From: Chromatiales bacterium
Lineage (GTDB): Bacteria; Pseudomonadota; Gammaproteobacteria; Chromatiales; Chromatiaceae
Assembly (NCBI GenBank): GCA_022360905.1
Contig: JAKSBX010000217.1
Span: 54,094 to 118,093, forward strand
Length of the DNA: 64,000 nucleotides
Reading direction: 5' to 3'
Part shown: positions 56,780 through 64,000 of the stretch, piece after piece
How the letters are laid out: each line of letters begins with the position of its first letter
Position numbering within the stretch: position 1 is the first letter of the stretch
Translations under genes and position numbers: made by a program
Notes under the pieces: generated by a model
What the model was told of the DNA's origin: nothing
Databases searched by the model: none
The model's input: only the letters and a program-made list of their open reading frames with translations

Positions 56780-56780
56780 G

Positions 56781-57713
56781 ATGCCAGAAGCCATCCCACT
56801 GAAGTTATCCAGCACCAAGGACTTCGACCGCCGGGACCTGGATTGGTACATCGATAAGTTTGTTCAGCTTATCGTCTTTATTGCCGGTATCTCCGCCATC
56901 ATCTTCATTATCGGTATCTTTATCTTCATCACGATGGAGGGACTTGGGTTTCTGTTTGAGGATTTCACCTTCAGGGAGTTTTTCCTCTCACCCTTCTGGG
57001 AGCCTTCTGATGAGGATGCACCGGAGTACGGTATCCTGGCACTGATTGCCGGCACCGCCAGTGTCACCGGTCTGGCAATGATTGTTGCCATCCCCTTTTC
57101 TCTTGGCGCTGCCATCTATATCGGTGAGTTCGCCACCGGTAAAGTCCGCGAGACCCTCAAGGTACTGGTTGAGCTGTTGGCCGCCATTCCATCGGTCGTC
57201 TGGGGCTTCATCGGTTTGTCGATCATGAATCCGCTGATTATCGATCTGTTCGATGTGCCGGTCGGCCTGAATGTCTTGAACGCCGGTGTCATCCTCGGAC
57301 TGATGGCGGCACCGATCATGACATCGATCGCGGAAGACGCGCTAAAAGCGGTACCTGATCGTTACCGGGAAGCCGCAGAAGCCCTGGGAGCAACCCGCTG
57401 GCAGGTGATCTTCAAGACGGTTCTACCAGCCGCGAAAAACGGCTTGCTGGGTGCAGTGCTGCTCGGTGTCGGCCGTGGCTTCGGTGAGACCATGGCGGTC
57501 CTTATGGCCACCGGCCATGCGGTGAACATTCCTGGCAGTCTGTTCGATCCGGTGCGGGCGCTGACCGCCACCATCGCCGCAGAACTGGGTGAAACCGCTG
57601 TGGGCTCGCCTCACTATCAGGCGCTGTTCACCATCGGCATCTTCCTCTTCATCATTACTTTTCTGATCAACCTGACTGCGGACCTGATTGTCCGTGGCAT
57701 CCGTAAGGGGTAA
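56781..57713 (+). CDS. pstC: Phosphate ABC transporter permease PstC
   Basis: PstC (about 310 residues) is one of the two membrane subunits of the phosphate importer. It has about six membrane segments (the first near LIVFIAGISAIIFIIGIFIFI) and the ATPase-contact loop EAAEALGATRWQVIFKTVLPAA. The ATG at 56781 follows the phoU stop by 1 nt, with GGGAGG about 9 nt upstream; the track GTG at 56763 would overlap phoU. pstA follows after 5 nt. Confidence 0.94.
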   Translation: MPEAIPLKLSSTKDFDRRDLDWYIDKFVQLIVFIAGISAIIFIIGIFIFITMEGLGFLFEDFTFREFFLSPFWEPSDEDAPEYGILALIAGTASVTGLAMIVAIPFSLGAAIYIGEFATGKVRETLKVLVELLAAIPSVVWGFIGLSIMNPLIIDLFDVPVGLNVLNAGVILGLMAAPIMTSIAEDALKAVPDRYREAAEALGATRWQVIFKTVLPAAKNGLLGAVLLGVGRGFGETMAVLMATGHAVNIPGSLFDPVRALTATIAAELGETAVGSPHYQALFTIGIFLFIITFLINLTADLIVRGIRKG

Positions 57714-57718
57714 GGCAG

Positions 57719-58588
57719 ATGTTTGCAGAATCCGATCTGAATGCCAGAAACAAACGGGTACAAGGCCTGTTTCGCATGCTTTTTCTCATGATGACCATAC
57801 TGCTGATCGTACCGGTGGCGATTATTCTGTTCACCCTGGTTTCAAAAGGCGGCAGTGTTATCTCAATCGATTTCCTGTTTACCAATCCCACCGACGGGAT
57901 GACGGCCGGCGGTATCTTTCCCGCTCTGTTGGGAACCGTATGGATCGTCGCAGTTGCCCTGCTCGCCTCTGTTCCACTGGGGGTGGCGGCAGCCATCTAT
58001 CTGAACGAGTATGCCGGCGACAACTGGTTTACCCGCCTCATCCAGTTGGCCATCATCAACCTGGCCGGTGTGCCGTCCATTGTTCACGCGCTCTTCGGGG
58101 TCGGCGCCTTCGTCATTTTCTTCGGCTTTGGCACCAGCATACTGGCGGCCAGTCTAACCCTGGCCATCATGACCCTGCCGATTGTCATCGTGTCAACCCG
58201 TGAGTCACTGAGAGCGGTGCCACAGGCGTTTCGTGAAGCCTGTTGGAATATGGGTGCGACCCGATGGCAGACCATCCGACGGATTGTGCTGCCGAATGCG
58301 GTCAGCGGCATATTGACCGGTGTGATTCTCGAAGTCTCGCGCACCACCGGCGAGACCGCACCGATCATGTTTACCGGCGCGGCTTTCTTTCTGCCATTCC
58401 TGCCTCAGGGCGTATTCGATCAGACCATGGCGATGTCGCTGCATCTGTTTGTGGTGGCAACCCAAGTACCAGGCGTACCGGAAGAGCTGCCCTTTGGTGT
58501 GGCGCTAGTGTTGATCGCCATGGTGCTGATCATGAACAGCATCTCGATCGCCTTCCGCATGTATCTGCGAGGTAAAAAGAAATGGTAA
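57719..58588 (+). CDS. pstA: Phosphate ABC transporter permease PstA
   Basis: PstA (289 residues) pairs with PstC to form the phosphate channel. It has about six membrane segments and the EAA-type loop EACWNMGATRWQTIRRIVLPNAV. Length and motifs are normal. It overlaps the start of pstB1 by 7 nt. Confidence 0.95.
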   Translation: MFAESDLNARNKRVQGLFRMLFLMMTILLIVPVAIILFTLVSKGGSVISIDFLFTNPTDGMTAGGIFPALLGTVWIVAVALLASVPLGVAAAIYLNEYAGDNWFTRLIQLAIINLAGVPSIVHALFGVGAFVIFFGFGTSILAASLTLAIMTLPIVIVSTRESLRAVPQAFREACWNMGATRWQTIRRIVLPNAVSGILTGVILEVSRTTGETAPIMFTGAAFFLPFLPQGVFDQTMAMSLHLFVVATQVPGVPEELPFGVALVLIAMVLIMNSISIAFRMYLRGKKKW

Positions 58589-59397
58589 ATCCCAATACCA
58601 ATCTCAAAGTGGACACAGAACAGGTTGCCGTCGCGGAAGAGGCCCCGGTCAAACTGGCGATCAATGACCTGACCATAAAGTATGGCCAACACACTGCCCT
58701 GCAGGGTGTCAACCTGGAGATTCGCGAACATGAGGTGTTCGGCATCATCGGCCCGGCCAATGCAGGTAAAACCTCGTTCCTGAAATCGATCAACCGCATG
58801 GACACTTTTGACAGCAACATGTCGGTTGAGGGAGAAATCAGATTCAACGGTCTCGATATTCAGAACCTGAAAAACATCTACGCGCTGCGCAGCCGGATCG
58901 GTGTGGTGTTCCCCCTGCCGGTCGGACTGCCACTGACGATCTATGAGAACGTCGCCCTCTCACCCAGACTCCGGGGCATAAAGAAGCAGAGCGAACTCGA
59001 CATCATCGTCGAACGTTGTCTTACCCGTGCCGCACTTTGGGATGAGGTGAAAGACCGTTTGAACTCACTGGGCAGCCTGCTCTCCGGTGGGCAGCAACAG
59101 CGTCTGACGATTGCCAGAGCACTCTCACAGGATCCGGACCTGTTGATGTTGGATGAATTCTCGATCGCCGTCGACCCGGTCACCACCATGCGTATCGAGG
59201 ATGTGCTCAAAGAGCTGAAAAAGGATATGACCATCATCCTGGTCACCAATCTGGTTCAACAGGCAAGACGCCTGGCCGACCGAACCGCCTTTTTCCTCGA
59301 AAGCGAATGTGTCGAGGTAGGCAACACCGAGGATCTGTTCACCGGCGAGGTCAAGGATCAGAGAACCCGTGACTACGTTGAGGGTAAGTTCGGCTGA
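58582..59397 (+). CDS. pstB: PstB-type ATPase 1 with degenerate Q- and H-loops
   Basis: This 271-residue PstB-family ATPase keeps Walker A (GPANAGKTS), the signature LSGGQQQRLTIARAL and Walker B (LLMLDEF). Its Q-loop reads VFPLPVGLP where PstB has VFQ-P (Gln lost), its H-loop reads LVTNLVQQA where PstB has VTHNMQQA (His to Asn), and the D-loop is SIAVDP. It should bind ATP but hydrolyse it poorly, while still offering an intact signature to a partner. The next gene encodes a second PstB with the opposite defect, so a heterodimer is likely. It overlaps pstA. Confidence 0.92.
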   Translation: MVNPNTNLKVDTEQVAVAEEAPVKLAINDLTIKYGQHTALQGVNLEIREHEVFGIIGPANAGKTSFLKSINRMDTFDSNMSVEGEIRFNGLDIQNLKNIYALRSRIGVVFPLPVGLPLTIYENVALSPRLRGIKKQSELDIIVERCLTRAALWDEVKDRLNSLGSLLSGGQQQRLTIARALSQDPDLLMLDEFSIAVDPVTTMRIEDVLKELKKDMTIILVTNLVQQARRLADRTAFFLESECVEVGNTEDLFTGEVKDQRTRDYVEGKFG

Positions 59398-59439
59398 TAC
59401 CGCCGCTTAGCGCCTGTTAACACGAATACGAAAACCAAT

Positions 59440-60231
59440 ATGAATGCCATTGTGAACCAAGACGACAACCAATCCCCTGAGTATGCCATTCATACCCGGA
59501 AGCTGAACCTGTGGTATGGCACCTTTCAAGCCCTGTTCGATGTGGATCTGAACATTCGAAACGGCATGATCACCTCGCTGATCGGCCCATCCGGCTGTGG
59601 CAAATCGACCTTTCTGCGCAGTGTCAACCGCATCAACGAGCGCTTGGGTTACGTGCGTATCGAGGGTGACATCGAGGTCCTGAACAACAATATCTACGAC
59701 CCGGGCGTCGAACTGGTACAGGTCAGAAAGCAGATCGGCATGGTATTCCAACGCCCTAACCCTTTGCCGATTTCGATCCGTGACAACATTCTGTTCGGCC
59801 ATCGGCTGCACAACAAAGGCTCCAAAGCCGATCAGGATGAGATCCTCGAGTCCGCACTCAAGCAGGTACTACTCTGGGACAAGGTCAAGGATCGTTTAAA
59901 TAACAAGGGCACCGAACTCTCCCTTGAGGAGCAACAGAAACTCTGCATTGCCCGGTTACTGCCGGTGAAACCCAGCGTACTCTTGATGGATGAGCCCTGC
60001 TCCGCTCTGGACCCAAAGGGAACCGCCGCGGTTGAAGAGTTAATCTGGGAGTTGCGTGGTGAATATACCATTCTGATTGTGACCCACAACATGGCGCAGG
60101 CCAGACGCGCCAGCGAAGAGTGTATCTTCATGCTGATGGGTAAAGTGATCGAGCATCAGGCCACGGAAGATCTGTTTGTTACACCGGCACAGAAAGAGAC
60201 GGCGGATTATATTGAAGGGCGGTATGGTTGA
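59440..60231 (+). CDS. pstB: PstB-type ATPase 2 with degenerate signature motif
   Basis: This 263-residue PstB-family ATPase has intact Walker A (GPSGCGKST), Q-loop (VFQRPNPLP), Walker B (LLMDEPCSALDP) and H-loop (VTHNMAQA). Its signature reads LSLEEQQKLCIAR, where PstB has LSGGQQQR, so the ATP site formed with its signature should be weak. Paired with PstB1 it gives one complete site (its own Walker motifs plus the PstB1 signature) and one degenerate site. It begins 42 nt after pstB1 and ends the operon. Confidence 0.93.
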   Translation: MNAIVNQDDNQSPEYAIHTRKLNLWYGTFQALFDVDLNIRNGMITSLIGPSGCGKSTFLRSVNRINERLGYVRIEGDIEVLNNNIYDPGVELVQVRKQIGMVFQRPNPLPISIRDNILFGHRLHNKGSKADQDEILESALKQVLLWDKVKDRLNNKGTELSLEEQQKLCIARLLPVKPSVLLMDEPCSALDPKGTAAVEELIWELRGEYTILIVTHNMAQARRASEECIFMLMGKVIEHQATEDLFVTPAQKETADYIEGRYG

Positions 60232-60270
60232 TAATCGATTTTAATCTTACGTTATAAACAGAAGAAAAAA

Positions 60271-60307
60271 GTCCGCAAATGAACACCAATTAACGCAAAT
60301 AGGTGTT
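60271..60307. repeat. Dispersed repeat fragment related to 36712-36820
   Basis: GTCCGCAAATGAACACCAAT... (60271-60302) matches the arm of the inverted repeat near 36712 at 25 of 32 positions, ending in the same CGCAAATAG. Only one arm is seen here. It lies in the 269-bp gap after the pst operon. Confidence 0.6.
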
Positions 60308-60500
60308 ATTTTGCTCAAGTATGTTTTTACATATATTTCTTAATTTCTGGATGACAAGAACCTGCATTGGGCAAAGCAACGGATGAGTGCACAACTTCGT
60401 AGATAACAATAACGAGTATGAGCTGAACGGCCCGACGCATTGGCCGGGCTGTCCAGCTTGTTGTGCTATGGCCGTTTACTTTTATAAGGCCATCCTACGA

Positions 60501-62828
60501 TCAATCATCATCCTCCTCATCATCACCGCTACAAGGTGCACAGACCACTGGTGCCACATCCAAGGCAAATGCGGCATTGTCATGATCCCAACTAAAGCTT
60601 AGATCATCACCATCGGTGCGCTTGTTGTAGGTTGTCAGGAACACCGTGAAGGCACACTTGGTTCGTGGCGGTGTCGATGGTGTGGGATGATTCAACATAT
60701 GGCCGAACGTATGGGTTGGGCTCGCACCTTCCGCCCCAGGAGGGACGCCCACGTTATTCGTGCTGTTGTGCATGGTATCGCTGCCGCCGCTCAAGCCCCG
60801 CCTCCAGGAGATCACATGGTTTTTCTGGAACATCTCCCAAGGGTGATAGGCCCGGTATCCGATGCCGAATGTGGAACTCTCTGTGCCATTCATGAACTGG
60901 CACTCCTCATCCGAGGCCACACCATTCATTCTCAGATCCTCGATGCTGGCTATCACGTCTCTGTTATCCCACCAGAACAGGTGGCTCAAGGCACCGTACG
61001 GCACCATATTGGTGGGTCCGGTATCCTGAATCTTCCGGCGATAGGTAAATCCAGCTTCGACCTCAGCTCCCGGAAGACCCGAGGGAGGGGTACCGTTGGG
61101 CCGCAGACGCTCTCCGGCTGCATTGAAAACCTCGATGGTCACCAGATGACGCTTGGCAGGCTGACCGGTATCGGCATCAGGATCGCTCCACTGTTTGGTT
61201 ACGTCCCGGGTATTGAGATAAGCATGGTACTGATCCGCTTCCCAATCCGCATTGGTTCCCAGATCGCCATCAAATGGGATCAGATAGAGATTGTCTTGAG
61301 GTTCGTCGGGCGCCGATGTGCTGACAGGACCCAGGCTTTCAGATACCACGTCGACACCACCAGGCACAGCGACCGCCTTATTCCATGAAAGCCCACTCGT
61401 GACATATTCGGGTGATCCGACCGGATTGCCGTTGCTATCGGCCTCAGTCACACTCACCCGATAATACTTGGCACCCGTGTCGCGCATGCTTTCGGAAAAC
61501 ATGATCGCAAGTTTGAGGGTACCGCCCCAGTTTCGATCATGGGCCCCATTACCCGCCGGGCCGCCGCTGGGAAAAGCTACACCACCGTTCGAACCCGGTG
61601 AAGCCACCGAGGTGGCCGATGTCTGATCGGGTGTATTGAGCAATGACGAATCCGTATCGCCGATCTCATCCAGATAGACGAAGGCATCGCCTTCACCACC
61701 ATTGTCACGACAGGCAACAGCCAGAGGGTGGTAGGAACTAAGCACTGGATTGTCATCGATATCGTACCAGTGGCCTGCGTTAACACCATTGTAGATAGTG
61801 ATGGTAAATGGACCAAAACGCTGTTTGACCTTGTAGGCATACTCTTCATGGCATCCTCTGCGCAGCAATACAGGGAACTCGTGCCAACAGATATTGAATC
61901 GGCCATCGGCACCAATCGTACCCTCGGCCACCTTAACCGGTGCGCTGCACTCATAGCGCCGACATAACAGGTAGGGTCTGGCATTGATGTATTCGGCAAC
62001 CCGCTCAACGGGTAGTGTGCGCAAGGCATGCAGATCTTCTCCGGCATGCAGCACGCGCTCGTCCAGGGCACCCTCCTGTAATATTGCTCGTTGGAAAGGT
62101 GCCGGATCGGGACCAGGTCCTGGGGGATCGGGAAAATCGGGCACTTCAGGAATCCGTTCAAGTAACTCCTCCAATTCCCTGATCAAGCGCTCCAACCGAT
62201 GATCAGTGAATACCCAGGGTTCACAGCAGCATATGCGCCGGTAAACTTCGATGGTGCCCAAACAGATGGGGGTGCAGCGGATCGGCCAGGCTATAATTTC
62301 ACCCAACTCCAGGACACTGGATAAACCCGCGACGGCTGTCGGTTGTAGAGCGGTAGCCAGACGATTCAGCTGAAATCTTGTGCCGGTTTGAGCCAACGGA
62401 CGCCTGACTGCACCAGCCAACTCTCGGTACCACCAAGGAGAGGGACGACATCGACGGACACTTCCCGATACACAGCGGTAACGAAACAACCATTCCCGCC
62501 ACACACTGCGACCAATATCCAACACACCCTGCTCCAGCCGCGCTACAAAGTCTGCTACACGATAGTTAAGAAACAGGGAACCTGGGGCCTCTCCACCCAC
62601 GGCTTCCACAGTGGGACCAACCCGAATACGATGGGCTTTCTCGATGGCGCCCAGGGGCAAACCAAAGGCGCCATCTTCCGCGATCTGCACAGTCTCAAAT
62701 ACTTTACCTTGTCGATCGATCAGTGTGATCTCGACCTGAGGTTTTTCATCTCCCTTGTTGAGTCCTCTAAGAACTAGTTTGGAATTGATTCCCTTGCCGC
62801 TACCTGAACCTTTCTGCTCACTTGCCAT
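60501..62828 (-). CDS. Large unrecognised Cys-rich protein (775 aa)
   Basis: I do not recognise this protein. It lacks a signal peptide. The N-terminal ~100 residues resemble a carboxypeptidase-regulatory-like beta domain (VEITLIDRQGKVFETVQIAEDGAFGLPL). A Cys-rich middle follows (residues ~175-240, CTPICLG, ICCCEPWVF), then a charged helix, a Pro-rich linker (PDFPDPPGPGPDP), a second beta domain (EGTIGADGRFNICWHEFPV), a long beta-rich part, and an acidic end (CAPCSGDDEEDDD). The ATG at 62828 follows AAGGAG by 8 nt and is preferred to the GTG at 62837. Monocistronic; function unknown. Confidence 0.75.
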   Translation of the reverse strand: MASEQKGSGSGKGINSKLVLRGLNKGDEKPQVEITLIDRQGKVFETVQIAEDGAFGLPLGAIEKAHRIRVGPTVEAVGGEAPGSLFLNYRVADFVARLEQGVLDIGRSVWREWLFRYRCVSGSVRRCRPSPWWYRELAGAVRRPLAQTGTRFQLNRLATALQPTAVAGLSSVLELGEIIAWPIRCTPICLGTIEVYRRICCCEPWVFTDHRLERLIRELEELLERIPEVPDFPDPPGPGPDPAPFQRAILQEGALDERVLHAGEDLHALRTLPVERVAEYINARPYLLCRRYECSAPVKVAEGTIGADGRFNICWHEFPVLLRRGCHEEYAYKVKQRFGPFTITIYNGVNAGHWYDIDDNPVLSSYHPLAVACRDNGGEGDAFVYLDEIGDTDSSLLNTPDQTSATSVASPGSNGGVAFPSGGPAGNGAHDRNWGGTLKLAIMFSESMRDTGAKYYRVSVTEADSNGNPVGSPEYVTSGLSWNKAVAVPGGVDVVSESLGPVSTSAPDEPQDNLYLIPFDGDLGTNADWEADQYHAYLNTRDVTKQWSDPDADTGQPAKRHLVTIEVFNAAGERLRPNGTPPSGLPGAEVEAGFTYRRKIQDTGPTNMVPYGALSHLFWWDNRDVIASIEDLRMNGVASDEECQFMNGTESSTFGIGYRAYHPWEMFQKNHVISWRRGLSGGSDTMHNSTNNVGVPPGAEGASPTHTFGHMLNHPTPSTPPRTKCAFTVFLTTYNKRTDGDDLSFSWDHDNAAFALDVAPVVCAPCSGDDEEDDD

Positions 62829-63607
62829 ATCGGTCACTCCTTGATGATTGGTAGGAATCCATAAAGGCGGAGACTACTCCGTTAATCCGATAAATCCCGT
62901 CACACTGGCAGTAGTAACAACATCCTTATTTATTCCTAAATTCAGAAAAACACCACGTCCACCAGTAAAACTATTAGCCGTAGTTTTGTACCTATCAAGA
63001 GTAAAATAATGAAAATGGTATTATTACCAATTCAGTTGACAACCGAGTCTAAGCTAGGTATCCGATAAGTTTTTTATAAAGCAGGTCATTTTCAGAATGA
63101 GACTGCAAGGCCATTGAGGCGAAGCTTCTCGGTGAGCCACGCCTTGATCAAGGAGAGGCTTGAAGCCCTGAGGGGGAGCCATTTCGTCGCCAGGTTTAAA
63201 GTAGTGGTAAACAAGCCGTTCGACATACGTTGATGAATAATATTCCCATGGCTTGGTAGGGTGAGGATCAACAACCCTATGATCACAAATTTGAGCAGAA
63301 TTCCTGCACTTAGGTATTCATCTTAATTTTCCAGACGGTTAATGGTTTTGTCAGAGGAATCGGGCCAACAAATGTGACAGACGCAGCAATCTCGGCTTTA
63401 TCTTTCACTAACTCACTAACCGTCAGCCGCAACCTTGTGGTATATGTCGTTAAACCTGTATCCAAATCGCATTAGTCGTGAAGTTTTATTGAGGCTATTT
63501 ATCTCCTGGATCACGCATGGAGAACAGGGTCTTCTGTTGCCTAGCACAGAATATTGAGAATGGAGTCGGAGTATCTGCATACTCCCATGATTAAGGTACA
63601 CACTATT
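62829..63607. other. Non-coding gap before the right-edge gene
   Basis: About 780 bp with no supported gene. It is AT-rich around 62900-63060. The middle (63090-63290) has different composition and a 64-codon minus-strand frame that might be a decayed gene piece, but nothing in it is recognisable. Confidence 0.45.
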
Positions 63608-64000
63608 ATGGATAATACTCGCTATCATCTTCACACCCCCCGTTTATCTCGTCTATTTGTATTGGGGCTTCTGATATTCGCTCATGCCGCCTATAGCGAC
63701 TACATACCGCCACTTGGCGTGCCTGCACCAGATTTCGGCATCGACAATGTTGCCCCTGCGCTACCTACGAATTGGGGCTCGAATCAAGATGGTTTCTACT
63801 ATGTGAGATCGGGTGGGGGGAATAGCGGCAACGGCTATCCCGATGATCCCCGCTCGACCATTCCCGATCCCATACCGGCTGGGTCTGTCGTCGTTATCGA
63901 AGGCACTTATACTACCAAGCACGAATCCAATCCTTTGACCGCAAACGGTACCTCTGATCAACCGGTATATATCCGGGGGATAGATGAAGCCAATCATGCC
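63608..64000 (+). CDS. Secreted protein, N-terminal part, possibly a beta-helix polysaccharide-binding or lyase protein
   Basis: This frame is open to the right edge, so it is missing from the ORF track. It begins MDNTRYHLHTPRLSRLFVLG with a signal peptide ending near HAAYSD, then a Pro/Gly-rich stretch. The stretch FYYVRSGGGNSGNGYPDDPR and the later VVVIEGTYTTKH and PVYIRGIDEA resemble the first turns of right-handed beta-helix proteins such as polysaccharide lyases. AAGG precedes the ATG by about 9 nt. 131 codons are visible; the rest lies outside the window. Confidence 0.7.
   Translation, partial: MDNTRYHLHTPRLSRLFVLGLLIFAHAAYSDYIPPLGVPAPDFGIDNVAPALPTNWGSNQDGFYYVRSGGGNSGNGYPDDPRSTIPDPIPAGSVVVIEGTYTTKHESNPLTANGTSDQPVYIRGIDEANHA

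Noticed and set aside
57688-58203. 171-aa plus-strand ORF within pstA
   Set aside because: Out-of-frame reading of pstA; its text is Arg/His-rich and unlike a real protein.
60687-61388. 233-aa plus-strand ORF
   Set aside because: It is the antisense shadow of the large 60501-62828 gene.
63092-63286. Minus-strand 64-codon frame as a transposase remnant
   Set aside because: No transposase motif, inverted ends or target duplication can be seen.

Overview
The window reads as chromosomal DNA of a gammaproteobacterium that oxidises C1 compounds (methanol or other short alcohols, through formaldehyde and formate). Evidence: the bacterial tetrahydromethanopterin (H4MPT) formyltransferase/hydrolase genes fhcBADC, a full pqqABCDE set, a lanthanide-type quinoprotein alcohol dehydrogenase (XoxF) with its cytochrome and periplasmic partner, the PQQ-associated ABC/beta-propeller set, and a soluble NAD-type formate dehydrogenase. 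The second half holds sulfate assimilation (cysJIHC with a CysB-type regulator) and a Pst phosphate importer. This mix fits sulfur-oxidising/methylotrophic gammaproteobacteria of the Sedimenticola/Thiodiazotropha kind, but that placement is inference. I saw no rRNA, tRNA, CRISPR array or intact insertion sequence.

Layout: 1-4.0 kb, fhcBADC (fhcB cut by the left edge). 4.3-7.5 kb, pqqABCDE. 7.6-8.5 kb, a prolyl-aminopeptidase-like gene on the other strand. 9.6-13.6 kb, xoxF, its cytochrome c, xoxJ and a CXXXCW protein. 13.6-18.0 kb (minus), a PQQ-associated ABC system with a beta-propeller and a substrate-binding protein. 18.4-21.5 kb, an MxaD-like protein, a second beta-propeller and three unrecognised small proteins. 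21.6-26.4 kb, a SoxYZ-like carrier, a metallo-hydrolase and a NitT/TauT-type ABC importer. 26.6-32.5 kb, formate dehydrogenase and a porin. 32.8-36.7 kb, a dihydropteroate synthase, a sigma-54 activator and a DmrB-like flavoprotein. 36.9-37.8 kb, CysB-type regulator. 38.2-47.9 kb, an unusual island: GT41 glycosyltransferase, pentapeptide-repeat protein, LDH2-type dehydrogenase, NeuD-type acyltransferase, PaaK-like ligase, methyltransferase, sulfotransferase and DegT aminotransferase. 48.5-53.6 kb, cysJIHC. 54.5-60.2 kb, pstS, a PhoU fusion, pstCA and two pstB genes behind a Pho-box array. 60.5-64 kb, a large unrecognised Cys-rich protein and a truncated secreted protein.

How the parts work together: XoxF with PQQ oxidises the alcohol in the periplasm and passes electrons to its cytochrome c; Fhc turns the H4MPT-bound formyl group into formate; formate dehydrogenase oxidises formate to CO2 and makes NADH. 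Sigma-54 promoter sequences stand before xoxF and the formate dehydrogenase operon (both complete -24/-12 matches), and a one-mismatch site stands before the PQQ ABC operon. An AcoR-like sigma-54 activator is encoded in the same locus, so a dedicated regulatory circuit is likely.

Most unusual observations: (1) the two PstB ATPases have complementary defects that predict one working and one degenerate ATP site; (2) PhoU is fused to a phosphatase-fold domain whose catalytic Cys and Arg are lost; (3) the sigma-54 circuit; (4) the glycan/sulfation-type island inside the sulfur-assimilation region; (5) a 35-bp tandem duplication that separates fhcA from fhcD.
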